From assembly GCA_025345505.1 (NCBI GenBank), contig JANVCC010000011.1, forward strand, positions 809,230 to 873,229: 64,000 bases of DNA, written 5' to 3'. The notes below the pieces were generated by a model. That model ran no database searches, was not told the origin of the DNA, and saw nothing but the letters and a program-made list of their open reading frames with translations. This DNA comes from Todiramphus chloris collaris. Taxonomy: Eukaryota; Chordata; Aves; Coraciiformes; Alcedinidae. Positions 13,046-25,537 of this stretch are shown in pieces. Both the position numbers and the translations under genes were made by a program. The first letter of the stretch is position 1. Every line of letters starts with the position of its first letter.

Positions 13046-15165
13046 TGTCAGCCATGAAATTATCTGAAGAGCAAGTTGATGGAATTACCCTAACAGCTGA
13101 ATCTTGTGCATTGCCAGAACCTGGTATGATGTTGCAGGATGTGTAGGCTGACTCAAAGAGCATTGCTAGATGAGCAGGAGCCACCACAACCCCACCCTGT
13201 ATCACACAGAATGTGAGCCAAGGGGTCCAAGTCCACTGTTTTTTGGGACTATGCAATTCACAACAGAACTTGCCAAAACCCCAAACAACTCACTGTCAAG
13301 AGTTCATCGTTGAATTGTCTAGAAAAGGTGTCTCTTAACAGTTGTTTAGATTTCTTTTTGTGCCCCCACCCTGAGATAGAAGTAATAAAATCATTAGCTT
13401 AACTGGAGAGGGCAGAAAGGACATGCGATGTTGGATTCATGCGTCTCTCACTTGATACCCATGGACCTAAGAGCCAAGTTAAGTAGTTTAACTCAACTGG
13501 CTTTATTTGGTACAGAGATTTGAATGACTTCTCTTCATGATTGAAGCATCTTCTGTCTCATGCAGCCTTGGGACTTCTTCATCAGCTTCTTGCTGGCTTG
13601 AAAAGGCATGTATGTATCTCTTCCCAGCTTTCTTGGCTTAAGAGCTTCTGAAACTAGTTTTACATGATAGCTGAGCTGTGGTTTGACTGTTGTGGAAAAG
13701 GTAAAACACTGCTTCAGGTTTTGTTTCTCAGTCATTCCATGCAGTGCCTTTTCAGGAGAAACAATTGCTGTCTGGTTAGGAAAGTGCTGTGGTCTAATAC
13801 TTGAAATACTTTGAGGGAGCTAAGTGGTTTGTTTTATGTTTGCCATTAGTAGTTTTAGTAAGGCTGGGACTGATAGAGATCTAGAACATGTGCTAATAAT
13901 GCCAGAATTCAGGTCAGAGAAGAGTGTGCTTCCTTCCCATTGTAACCCAGGTCTCCTATATAACTGTTCTTAAACGAGCTTAAGAGATAGCAGAGATGGA
14001 TAGAAAAAAACCAACCACACTAGTCAAATATATTGCTGATAAGGCCACAGGATTGAAAAATAAGATCATGCTACTGGAGGTGAAGGAGGACCTGATGGAG
14101 TTAATGGTCTGCTGGAGACTGACAGAGATATTCCAGTGACTGTCAAATCGGCCATGAGGCAGGCAGACCTGCTGTCACACTTCAGATGGGCTGTAATCTT
14201 GATGTGAAGATACTTGTGTTTGTTTATAAAGCATGTCCTAGCTGGGAAAGCAAAGTTTTCTACTTCTGGCAAGCAGTATGGTAGCTCTTGTTTACCTACA
14301 TCATGATGTTCACATCTCAAGAATGCAGGGGGAACTGGAGGTCTGAAATTCCTGCAGTGTTAAAGCAGACTGAGCATTCATGTCAAATTCCTTGTTTTCA
14401 CGTGAAAATATTTCTTAACATGTGGAGAAACAGCTACTTTGCCAGATTTGGGAAGACATGAAGCACATTTGATTAGTCCCCCTTTTCCCATTTGTCTCTT
14501 TTTCTTTTTAATTGATGATAGATCAACTTGACAATTTGTTATGCAGTGTTTCTGCCTCTTGGCAATGCATTAACATGGTTGAACTTGGAGAGACTGTGTT
14601 AGGTCCTGTAAATGCCTTGTAAGGACTGGGAAAGTCATTGACCTCAGGAGTTTCTTACCCTGGAATACTTTGAGGGGAAGGTTTCTTGGCTTGGTGGATG
14701 CCCGAGGAGGATTTTCTGAACTTGATACAAACAAGTCTCAAAAAATTATTGTTCTTGTTGATTTTTTTTTTTTTCCTGTCCCTCAGGTAGCTCTTTACCC
14801 AGTTAATGAGGGTATTTTATGTTACAGCCTTGTGCAAATCTGAATAATTCTTGCTAAATGCAGTCCTTGTGCAGCAGGAAAACTCATCTTCCTATTAGTG
14901 GCCTGAAGCATGAGTAGTGACTTTAGAGTCTTCCTTCTCCTCTTCCTTGCTGCATAAATAGGTGCTCCTTTTCCTGTTACTCTTTTCAATTTATTTCCTA
15001 GCCAGCTCTTTGGAAGGAGGAGCCTTCTGGTTTATCCTGTCTGGATACTGGTGGCTTTGAACTCAAGTGTGCTCATCCAGGGAACAGTAATTTTAATGTT
15101 GGTTTGCTTTTGAGTTTCAGTAGTATGTAAGAACCATTCCTATGAAAAGAAAAGTATTGCTGATG

Positions 15166-15205
15166 GTCTTTTTTGTTTGGTTTGGGTTTTTGTTTTGTTT
15201 GCTTC
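15166..15205 (+). repeat. Short G/T-rich tract
   Basis: TTTTTTGTTTGGTTTGGG followed by TTTTTGTTTTGTTTGC. Low-complexity G/T on the + strand. Confidence 0.85.
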
Positions 15206-17430
15206 TAGTGCTTATAAAGCCTAATCCTGAAGTTTCTTGCTGAATTCACACTTGCAGAGATGCTGTTTTGAGTACTTGGTGTTTTCTTTTAATTTGATGA
15301 ATATGCCAGTATTTTTTCAGTACCCTTTCCGTATGTTTAAGAGGGTGGCAGAAACTGGCTTGACAATCCATCCAGCAAGTTATTTAATTTGAAGTGCTCT
15401 CAATGTTGACTGAGGAGCAAAGTCTAGTTTCTTTGGGACTTACTTCAAATCTTTAATCTTCTCACTTCCATCCTTTTGTATCTCTAGCTATACATGCTGA
15501 CTAATCTTTGACAGTGTGCTGGACTAGAACTGCTCTTTTCTTGAGGGAAGGGTTCATTTGATTCTTTCCCACCTGGCAATAACTCCTTTTGGAGAGTTGA
15601 CCAGTGTGTAACTGCTTTGTGGGTTGGAAGAGGCTGATTGAGGCCATTGTTTCTTGGTGAGGGGAAGAAAGACAGGGGAGAGCAGAGAACAGGAACAGAC
15701 ACTTATGCAATCACACTGTGTTTTCTTCGGAAAATAAGCTGAAAATAAAGATGTCTTTAGCTCTTGGCTAGTGTAAGAAAAGCTGCCTGTTTTCTTAAGT
15801 AGACAGTAGCTTCCCTCAATGTCCTTATCGCGTCAGGCTCTTAATCTGAATTGACAGAAGATGAAAACCCAAGTGGCTTACTGAAAGTAAAGTGAAGTGG
15901 GCTGAATTAAAAGCCGCTTAATCCTTGAAATGCTGTGTTTTTGTGCAGCTGGCTTGCCTTTTCAAGTTACACAACCTAATTTTCCTGGGAACCCCTTAAT
16001 AAATAAACCTTGGGGGTATGTGTGTGAGGAAATATAAAAATACTTTTCTGTGGGAGTTCTGTGCTCCAGAAAATCCTTCTCTGCTTTACTGGGATGTGGC
16101 TGCTTTTTTTGGGGCTATATTCCAGATGTATGAGGTACCTAACCTACCTGGATGGGTGCTTCTGTCTTCAGAGCAAGTGTAGCTTTGAAGACTAGCACGT
16201 GTTTCTCTTATTTCCTTGATGCTTGTGTAAGGGTGGCTCATCAAAAGAATATGCAGGAAGCCTTTTATTTAATTTTTTTTTTTTTTGTCTGGTGCTCCAG
16301 GGTCTGCCTTGGGGAGTGCCCTTGACCTTTCATTTCCTACCTAGAAAGACAGATGTCACCAGAAAGACACCTTGTTGAATGAACACATGTTCCCTGTGGT
16401 CAGTCTTAGCACTGACTGACCTTCATCAGCATAACTGATCTTTAGTCTGTGATGCTCAGCACACTGCCCTGGTAAAAATCTGTTGGGTATTTCTGGGTTT
16501 TTTTTTTTCTTTTCACTACTGCGATGTCACAGAGCTAACTTAAGAAAAATGAATTTTCAGCCTCTCATTTTTTCTGAGGCCTTTTCCTAGAAAGCTTAGT
16601 GTTTTACAGGGAAGGGGAGAGAAATACTGGTGCTGTTGCATTCTGACCTCTGGGTTCCTGTGGGACTCTCTGCTCAGCTGCTCCAGGTGTTTGGGTAAGC
16701 TGCTCTGCACTGGAAGCAATTCCCCCCCCAAACTCCATAGCTATGTATTAATAGACCCTTGGGGTCAGAACATGTTCTCTGCAGCATGAGGCCGAGGATC
16801 ATAAGCAAAGACCTAAGTGGGCATTAGTGTTTTGAGGCAGATGGTGATGTTTATACCAGCATCCCTATACCCTAAGGCTTCTTGTAACCTGGACACTGTT
16901 TGCTCTGGATATTTTTGCCTGACCAACATCAATCACATGCTGGTTGTGAATGAGGAAGGGGAAAGATGCATAAACGGCTGTAATACTCAGTATTTCACAA
17001 CTTATGGGGTACCCCTATTTTTTTAATCACTTACTAACTATCCAAATAACTCCTGCTTAGCTTTGTGTAGTTTCACTGGAGGTGGGGTGAAGACAGCTAT
17101 ATTTCCGTGAAGGAAGATGTCACTGCTGCAGATGTCATTGTTTCAATGTAATGATGATTGTTTTTTGAAGATGCCAATTTGCTCATCAGTGCTGATAATG
17201 TGGTGAGTGGTGGTGCCATTGTTAACTGCCTGGAAGAATGTCACTGATGCTGGGAGGGTGCTGGAATGGAGTGGGTTAATGCTCATTGTATTAAAGTCCT
17301 CAAAAATGATTGAAAGCACTTTGACTAATAGGTCTTGGATTTGCATCAGTAAATGAGTTTGAATCCCTCATGACTGGTCCTTTCCATGAGGAAAACAAGA
17401 TAGTAGATGATGTAACTGGCAGATGGAGTT

Positions 17431-17582
17431 GTGTTGTTGTTTTTTTTGGTGGGGTTTTTTTGTTTGTTTTTTTGGTTGGGTTTTTTTGTGGGTTTTCTTT
17501 TTTCCTCTTGTGTAGGGTTTCGTTTTTGTTTGTTTAGGTGTTGTGGGGTTTTTTGTTTCATTTTCTTTGTTTTTGTTTTTTA
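17431..17582 (+). repeat. Long G/T-rich low-complexity tract
   Basis: About 150 bp of T-runs broken by GGTGGGG, GGTTGGG, GTGGG, AGGG and GTGGGG, with only scattered A and C. It has no fixed period, so it is not a true microsatellite. Read on the minus strand it would encode only lysine/asparagine/proline/glutamine-rich noise. Confidence 0.9.
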
Positions 17583-18339
17583 TTAGAACAGAATTCTCCA
17601 GGCATGGGTTGGAAATGACTATGAAATCTCCTCTGTTAACTCTGGGAGTTGCCCTCGGGATGGAGAGGTGGTTTCCTTCCTGACTTCACCCTCTCTCCCC
17701 TTACTTTGATGTGTCACTTCTAATGCCAGAGTCAGAATGACCTTGTCCAGCATTTTGAGATGCATTTTGGAACACGAGGAGCATTTTAGAATGTTGCAAC
17801 CACTTGCCAAGTTGATTGAGAAAATTCCCTGCTGAAATGTTTATGCTGCAAACGGAATAAAATCACTTTGTCCTTATTCATGTCTTCCTAAAGATTGGTT
17901 CCCAGGTTTTGAAAGAATACACATGAGTCAAGACAACCTGGTGTTGGGTAATTGTGTGATGGGGTGGCTATAACCTGTCTCTTGTTACCCACTTGTTTCC
18001 TTAGATGCAATTTTCCGTCACTGTACAGTGTCTAATATCTGCTGTGCAAGAGGGATGGCGGAGGGGTTGGGCGTTGTGTTTATCTCAGTTTTATGATACT
18101 GTTGTTGTTCCCGTGTTGTTTCAAGTGATCAGAAAGCTGTAGTGGAGAAGGGGACTATCTTCTCACAGCCTGGAATAGCTGTGGGGGGCAATATGTTAAA
18201 TTGGTCACTTCATGAGAAGGGCTTCCAGGACGTGCTGTAGCTGCTTGCTTGAAAAACACACATGCGCGTGTCATTCTGGAAGCTGAGACTCCTGTGGGTG
18301 GTGGCACTTGATAATTCATTTCATCTTGGACCTGTCAGG

Positions 18340-18500
18340 TCACTCAGGTTAGAGGGGACCTCGGGAAGTCTCTACTCCATCTCACCTTGATCAAAGCAGG
18401 GCCAATGCTGAGCTCATATCGGGTTGCTCAGAGCTTTGTCCAGTCAGGTGTTGAAAATCTCCAAGGATGGACGTTGTGCAATGTTTCAGAGATACCTTTA
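18340..18500 (-). mobile_element. Degenerate CR1 3' fragment, - orientation
   Basis: Recognisable blocks on the + strand are GAGGGGACCTCGGGAAG, ATCAAAGCAGGGCCAA, GGTTGCTCAGAGC, TTGTCCAGTCAGGTGTTGAA and ATCTCCAAGGATGG. They occur in the order found in the inverted CR1 3' UTR and end of ORF. The terminal 8-mers are lost. The match dissolves after about 18500. Confidence 0.7.
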
Positions 18501-21100
18501 GCACCGAGAGCATTCCTGAAGTCAGAAGTGGTACCTACAGCTTTGAGAGATGTGGTGCACATGTCTGCCATGAACCTTTCAAACTGCTTTCAGGGCTCAT
18601 GTCACGTCTGGCATTTCCAGGCGTGAGGCAGCAGCTCGCATCGTTTCTTCATATCTCATGCATTCATGCTCTTGTTTTCACTGACAACTTTGGTATTTCC
18701 CACTCTGTGCCTATATTATAAAGATCAGACAACAATTCTTCTGAATTCATCTCCTAATCCAGGCCAGCTTTGCTTGTTGAACTCTCCTGGGCTTCATCAG
18801 TTAGCTTGTGGCTTTTCAGAGTGCTCTATCCAGAAGTGAATACCTGTAAGACCTTTCCAATGTCAGATGGTCTGTCTTGATTGCTCCCAATCAGTCCAGT
18901 TGCAATGAGGAGTGCTAGAGCCAGAAGCTCTCTGAAGTCAGGGAGACGGAGTTGACTTCTCTGAGTCTTTCATGTCATCAGATCCTGATGAGTATCTTCG
19001 TTGATTACTTTAGCCACAGCATATCCAGTGCGTTTGTAGTGGGCAGGAGTTTGCTGCGTGATTAGTCTGATCAAATTAATTTATGCACTCTTGGTGTAGG
19101 AAGCCAAAACCGTATCTGGCTCGTAGAACAACGGAGCTACAGAGGAGCAGCAAACTTCTATGGAGCAGTGAATATTTGCTTTGGAGACAGAAGCAGAAGT
19201 GGCATCTTGGAGGATGTGGATGGAATAGGTCTTGTGCATGCAGGTCTCGCTGCCAATGTGATCAGGGAAGGGTATTTTGGTGCTATTCTGCATGTGTTGG
19301 CTGTGTGTAGAATGGGAAACAAAGAGCAAGAAGTATGTGAAAGCGAGTTTTCTTCTTCACCAATTTACCTCTCTGCTGCTTAAGAACAGGGTTTTTTTTA
19401 AGAATGTTTCTTGCAGCCGTATGGCAGAAATCAATCATAGGAAATAAAGAGCTTGTAATCCATTTAACTAGGACTTTCCACCTCTCATTAAGCCAGAGAC
19501 ATTCATGCTTAATTCTCTGGATAGCAGTTGCACAGCAGACGTGCGGAGTATTGATTGTAAAATGAATCTTGCTGGGCTTTTTCTCCACACAGCCCCTGCC
19601 CCCCCTGCCCCCCCCCTTACTGTTTCAATTAAAGTACGTGCAGTGGGTGTGGAGGCATTTTGCTCAATCTCAGATGAGTGCTGTTGGCATGGTTCATGCA
19701 GTTCTCTTCTTTTCCTGCTGGCATGAAGCAAATTTTGAGCAGTGCAGCAGGAAATGTGTCTTGGGGAAAGCAGACAAGTCCTCTACAGCAATGTGTTGGG
19801 CAGGCTTCTGCTCTAGCTGCTGCTACCTTTCAGAGAGGACTAAAACTGCATCTTGGAGGGCCAGCTAACACAACTGGCATGTGATTATGGTGAACTCCTC
19901 AGGGGTGTGTGTAGGAAAGGGTAATCAGGGAGGGGGGAGAAAAGCTTGTCTGTAAAAGAAACTGCTTGTCAGGGTGTGCACGTTCAAAACCAGTTCTGTT
20001 TCCACTTAATTCCTCCACAAAAACAGATGCCAAAAATGGATAAGGCTTGATGTAAACTTCCATTTTGCAGCTTAGTGAAGATGGCAAAACTCTTGCAGTC
20101 TGTGGAGAGGAAAAGTATTATGCAATCTTTTTAATTTCTTAAATATTTTTTAATTCCTTGTCTGTACTTGAGCCCAGTCAGAGTTTTCATCAGCCTCTAG
20201 CTATGCTTTCCTAGGTCTTGTTTTGGTCTTCTAATGTCTTTTCCTCTCTCCTCTCACCTTGGCTGTCTCTGTGCTCAGCCCTGCTGGTGTGGTTTCATGG
20301 CCCAGACCACGTTGGCATCACTATTAATTGACTTTCAGATGACATCTAGGCAACAGAGGTTGAACATGGGGTCTCTCAGTCAAGACACAGCCTTCCTTCC
20401 AACTTCTCACAGACCTGTTCAGTGCTTTCCTGCACGTGTCTTTGATTTTGTGCCTCAGATACCTACCCTTCCATGTCTTTTGCCAAGATCAACAGCCACT
20501 TCTGGTGCTGTCTGGGTCCTTGTGTTGTCTCACCCTAGCTTAATTGTTGAGCTGTTATTTTGGTTTGGTTTTGTTTGGTGGGTGTGGGGTTTTTTGGTTT
20601 TGTTTTTTTTTTTGGGGAGGGGGGGAGTGTTTGTTTGGTGGGGGTTTTTTGTTTGTTGAACTGCTGTGTTCTTGTGCTGGTCTCAGTGTTTCTGATGTGC
20701 TGTCCCAAGGTGACTTCACTAGGCATAGTGCCAAGACAGTGCTCACCACTGCCCCAAAGTGTTGTGCTGCAATGACTGTGTGCTATGCATGTCTTCCTCC
20801 CGGGCAGAGCTGATGGTCCAAGACCAGACACGTACTGGAGCTGCTTAGCCTGTATGTGTCTGGGGCAGTGAGAAGCACTTGTGTGCATTTAGGACCGTGC
20901 CTAGTAAAAACTTTCTTCATACAACCTATTTCTGTGGTTGATTCTGGCTGTAATCCAAAGGTTCCTCCCTGTGGTCTCTCGCTGTTTACCAGCAGTGGCA
21001 TGAACGGTTGGCTGTTAGGAGTTTCCACTTCGTGACTGCCTCCAGGATGCTGCCCTTCCTCTTCCAAGCAGCACCATCCCCACTATCTGAAATACTACTT
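18501..21100. other. Intronic DNA without recognised gene
   Basis: Contains a C-rich patch near 19600-19618 and the G/T tract at 20558. The stretch to about 18930 may hold further worn repeat sequence, but I cannot assign it. Confidence 0.55.
20558..20660 (+). repeat. G/T-rich low-complexity tract
   Basis: TTTTGGTTTGGTTTTG, then G-runs at 20586-20589, 20614-20617, 20619-20625 and 20640-20644 separated by T-runs. The G-rich part at 20614-20625 could join a quadruplex. Confidence 0.9.
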
Positions 21101-21330
21101 GAATCATAGAGTGGTAGGTTTTGGAAGGGACTGCTGGAGATCATCTTGTATAAACCCCCTGCTAAAGCGGGGTCACCTAAAGCAAACCGTCCAGAATTGT
21201 GTCCAGCCAGGTTTGGAGTCTCTCCAGAGAAGGAGACTCCACAATCTCTCTGAGCAGCCTGGGCCAGGCTTTGGCACCCTCACAGGAAAGTAGTAATCGA
21301 GTGCAGGAAAAATTTACCCAAGTGTTTGGG
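21101..21330 (-). mobile_element. CR1 3' fragment, - orientation
   Basis: It begins at 21101 with GAATCATAGAGTGG (inverted terminal 8-mers). It continues with GGAAGGGACTGCTGGAGATC, GCGGGGTCACCTAAAGC, TCCAGCCAGGTTTGGAGTC and GACTCCACAATCTCTC. The order and wording are those of an inverted CR1 3' UTR. The right boundary is soft; the sequence to about 21550 may be further diverged CR1. Confidence 0.85.
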
Positions 21331-23111
21331 ATTTCCTCTGGTTGATCTGCTTAAGGGTTTCAGAGCCCTTCTTTTGAGCAGCACTAGGATGTTCTCATCA
21401 CTCTTATGGTTTAACCCGTCAGCAATTCTTGGTGCCTGACTGAACTTTTCAATATGTCAAGCCTTTCTTGCTGAATGACAAAAGAGCATCTCTTCGTTCG
21501 GTCTTCCTGGATGCCAACAAGCAGCTCCTTCAAGGCAATACCGACAAGGCCTTCTTGGGAAGTCTAGTTGGCTTGTTCTTGGACAGTAAAACTGAAACTG
21601 CTGAAGTCCACTTATTTCCTGGTAGTTTCTAGCTTGGAAGTTAGCTGTTAGCCCAGTAGGGTTGGGGTATACTCGGTGTAAAGATCATGCAGCAGTTGGG
21701 TTGCTGTCACTTTTCATGTAAAACTGTTTGTATTTCTAATCATGGTCAGTGACCCTGATGTAACATGGAGACCCTTAGCACTTTCTTTTTTCTTCTACTC
21801 TTTTTTTTTTTGGGTACTTTCATCTTTACTTGCAACTGAATTAATTATTATTCCATTTCCATAACAGAAATCTTTTTGTGCCTGCTGAACACTAGCCTGT
21901 CTTGCCTGACACTTGATAGCCTTTCTTGTTAAGCACAGGAGATGTCCTCCTATGGGCATCCCAACATAGACCTCCCCTATGGTACAGACTTGGAGAGATG
22001 GGCAGAGACTTTTGGCAGATCTAACAGCTACCCTGAGGTGGAATCAGCTCTATCCATGTTTCTTAATTAATTTTTATAGCTTCTTTTAATATCTTTGTCT
22101 CCCTCCAACCATTTGTCTCTGGAGCAGCTAGCTGTTGACTTTCTCTGCCAGGAAGAATTGACTGCTTAAAACTTCTCTTTTCTACATCTAAAAGCCAAGA
22201 ATGTCATTAGGCTTTCAGATATGAGCAATTCATGATTTGTTGACCCTCCCTCCACCAGACCCAAGAAGATCAAACTCTTCTCATACTTGGGTTGCAGGAA
22301 GCCTTTGACAGGGGGCACCAAAAGAATCCTGTGTTTCTTCTTAAGTCATGTCCTTTCTGTGTTTTGCCTATTTCTTGTAGCAACTTCAGAACCTGTTTGT
22401 TGCTTCATCTGATATTTTAAATTTTCTTTTAATTTTCGTTATTTATTTTTAAGAGTAGTAGAGGTATGGCAGATAGGGCTTGAAGGGCTTCTTAAAATTA
22501 GTAGAATAGAGGATGTGAGCCAAACAGGGCAAAACAGAAGCTGTGCTTTAAGGTTTCTCGTGACGAGCCACAGAAATTTATTACACAGGAACTACGCCCA
22601 CGGCAGGAAAAGCTGTAAGCAGAGTTTGTGTTTTGATCACTCAAATCTAACCATGGAGCAGAGGCTTGTGAAGGTGGTCTGTTCTGCATTAGTCTGATCT
22701 CAGAACTGTTGTGCTTTAGAAAATCAACCATGAAACTCCAAAGCAAGCAACATATATTCCTTGGACTTTTCCAACTAGGAAGATGCCCTATGTCTTATTT
22801 GTCACCTGTTGTTTCATTACTCCTTGTTTCTGGAACTGTCTAAGCATGACAGCATCCCAGGCAAATATGTGGGCTGTCTTCATGGCTTTTCCATCTATGG
22901 CCAACTTTCTCTTGGCTTTCTAATTTATGAGCATGAAGCAGAACTCATTTGAACTGATTGTGATGGTTTGCAGTGAACAGTCTCTTAGAAAACCTGCAGG
23001 CACAGCTCACGGGGTTCCTTGCACGTGTCAACTCTCATTTATTATCTGCTGGGTCTCTTTTTCTGAAAAGAATCTGAACTGACCATGAACTGGATTGTTT
23101 GTGTCTTGTCT
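21331..23111. other. Intronic DNA without recognised gene
   Basis: Nothing recognised apart from T-runs near 21804. The first 200 bp may be diverged CR1. Confidence 0.55.
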
Positions 23112-23508
23112 ATAGAATCACAGAATGGTTTTGGTTGGAAGGGACCTTTCAAGGTCATCTAGTCCAACTCCCCCGCAGGGAGCAGGGACATCTGCAACTA
23201 GAGCAGGTTGCTTGCCAACCTCACCTGAAATGTTTCCAGGGATGGGGCATCATCTGGTGATGGTGTTTCACCACCCTCATTGTAAAAAATGTTTCCCTTA
23301 TATTTATCCTAAATCTATCTCTTATTTTAAAACCATCACCACTTGTCCTCTTGTAGAAGGACCTGCTAAAAAGTCCATCCCTATCTTTCTGATAGACCTC
23401 CTTTAAGTACTGAAAGGTGCAATAAGGTCTCCCTGAAGCCTTCTCTTCTTCAGGCTGAACAACCCCAACTCTCTCAGCCTTTCTTCATATTAGAGGAATG
23501 TCATCCCC
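23112..23508 (-). mobile_element. CR1 3' fragment, - orientation
   Basis: It starts with ATAGAATCACAGAATGG, the inverted CR1 3' terminus. The 3' UTR follows, then the end of the RT ORF on the minus strand up to AACCCCAACTCTCTCAGCC. A second CR1 3' end in the opposite orientation follows within about 50 bp. Confidence 0.92.
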
Positions 23509-23559
23509 TGTGTCATGACAACGAAAGTAGGTTGATCTGTGTCTTGGACATTGTAGCCA

Positions 23560-23678
23560 AGGCCAGGTTGGACGACGCTTTGAGCAATCTGTTCTAGTGG
23601 GAGGCATCACTGCCCACGGCAGGGGGATTGAAACTAAACTATCTGTAAGGTTTCTTCCAGCCCAAACCATTCTGTGAT
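23560..23678 (+). mobile_element. CR1 3' UTR fragment, + orientation
   Basis: GGCCAGGTTGGACGACGC, TTTGAGCAATCTGTTCTAG, and AGCCCAAACCATTCTGTGAT are the 3' UTR and terminal repeat of CR1 in + orientation. It is 5'-truncated to about 120 bp. It is the inverted partner of the first part of the minus-strand copy at 23112. Confidence 0.88.
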
Positions 23679-25221
23679 AGCTGAGACCTGAAGTTATTGC
23701 AGAACCTTACTTCTACTGTCTTTTGAGGATCTACAAACGTGATCTGTTGTTTAGAAAGAAATTGAACTAAATGGAGAATTCTCTTACTGTGACCAAGTCT
23801 GCAACATGTGTTCTCCTCGAGGGCTTGCTTGTAGGAAAGGACTCTGCTGCAATGTGCCAATGTAGGTACAAGCTGAAGTTAGACAGTGTGTGACCACCAC
23901 TGCTGCCCTCACAGATGAAAATGCAACACAGTCCTACTTATCAGAAAAAGATCTATGTAAGTGGTACTGGTTGTTTCCCAGTTTGGGAGGAGGAGAGAAC
24001 CTGGCTCTTATCACTGGCTTTGTAGCAGCAGTTGGGTTTTCAGAGCTGTGCTGAGGCCTTGACTTGAAAGGTTTTATTGCAAAGGCTTTTGCAGAAAGCA
24101 GAGACGGCATTTGGTTATTTGCGTATTGCTCTACAAGAAGTTTCTACAGGTTTTTCTGGTATCCTGTTCTGCTTCTTCAACCCTTTTAAAATGCTAGGCA
24201 CCCAACATGCCCTCAGTTTGTGAAAAACATTAAGAAGCTAGATTGCAGAGGGCGTTAGTACATACTGTGCTTATTTATTTAGTGAGATTAAAGTCTAAGT
24301 TTTTCTTTTGTAATCCCTTTGAAGTGTTTATCTTTTGAAGTCTGAATTTTCATTAACTGGAAGTGTACAACCCCCAAACTGCACACTGCCCTAATTTCAA
24401 AGCGTTAATTTTTTGAAAATCTCGAACAATAAACCCATAGGGGCTACACGTCAGCCAGATCCTGACTATTTGGGTCATCACTTGACACTTTATGAATCAC
24501 AGTGGTTCCGCAGGCTGTCTCCTGGCATTAGGATGTAGTCATCGGGCTTGGGCATCACCAGGGATACCATGATGCTCTCCTTCAGAGGTATAAGAGTTCT
24601 CTGATGTATCAAGACATGGCCTGTAGACCTCTCTTTTTTTACACCATTTAAAAAAAAAAAATTCCCTTCTTGTTTTCTGTCACTAGAGCAGCAACTCAAT
24701 TTTATGCCAAGGGTGTTTTGCCAGATTGTGTTTTCCTGCCTCATTTCTCATCCAGAAGATTCTGCTTATACATACATGTGTACATGGCAAGGAACACTTT
24801 GCAGATTATCTTTTGTTTGTTTGTTAGGGGGAAAAAAATTAGATGGCACTTGACATTTTCATGCCTCTGCTGCTTCTATCTGTGCAGAGACTCTTCAGTG
24901 TTATTCATACAAAGCTGAATGTTTGTAGCCTGGAACTAGTGGGTGGGAGGCCTCTAACTCAACCCAATTTCCAGAATGGGAAATAACAATGTACTGGAAA
25001 GAATAACCCTACTGGGTCATCAAAAGGTCTTCAGGAATTGTGTATGTGTGTGTGTCATTACTTGGGCACTTTCCACCATCAAAATACATCATCTCAGCAG
25101 TTGAAGCTGTTTATGACTTTGGGGTGTTCTATTACGATTCCCTCCTTGAAATTAAATCTTGATCTTGCAAGTTGAGATGTTCTGGGACTGAGCCAACAAA
25201 ATGTGGAAAGTACTGCTCAGT

Positions 25222-25248
25222 GTGCATGTATGCGTGTGTGTGTGCATA
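25222..25248. repeat. Short (TG)n microsatellite
   Basis: GTGCATGTATGCGTGTGTGT followed by GTGCATA. An imperfect TG repeat. Confidence 0.8.
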
Positions 25249-25500
25249 TAGATTTCCTCCTGTGGGAATGGCTGTAGCAAACATCCCTCTAAGAGTTGTT
25301 CTGTTATTAAACAGATGGAGATATTGTCCCTCTTCCATTTCCATCTTTTGAGTCAGGGAAAGTGAAATTGCATTACTTTGGTTTGGGTGAGTTCAGTGTA
25401 TTAAAGATTGTTATGAAAACTGTGAAGAGGCTGTGAAAGTCACAAGAATTTAGATCAGATGGTTTAAATCATTTCAGCCCTGGCTAGGGAATAGAAGGGA

Positions 25501-25537
25501 TTTTTTTTTTCTCTTTTTTTTTTTTTCCTTCATATAG
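25501..25537. repeat. Pyrimidine-rich T-run pair
   Basis: Two T-runs joined by CTC, then CCTTCATATAG. It is acceptor-like, but no exon was recognised after it. Confidence 0.85.

Larger units (their letters stand above)
13046..18339. other. Intronic DNA without recognised gene
   Basis: Contains T-runs (14761, 16269, 16500) and the G/T tracts at 15166 and 17431. Open frames here are short and unlike known proteins. Confidence 0.6.

Noticed and set aside
17346-17561. Lys/Asn/Pro-rich small protein on the minus strand
   Set aside because: It is the complement of the G/T-rich tract at 17431, not a gene.
20234-20659. 141-codon open frame on the + strand
   Set aside because: Its C-terminal third is the translated G/T-rich tract (Phe/Gly/Val/Trp only) and the rest is like no known protein.
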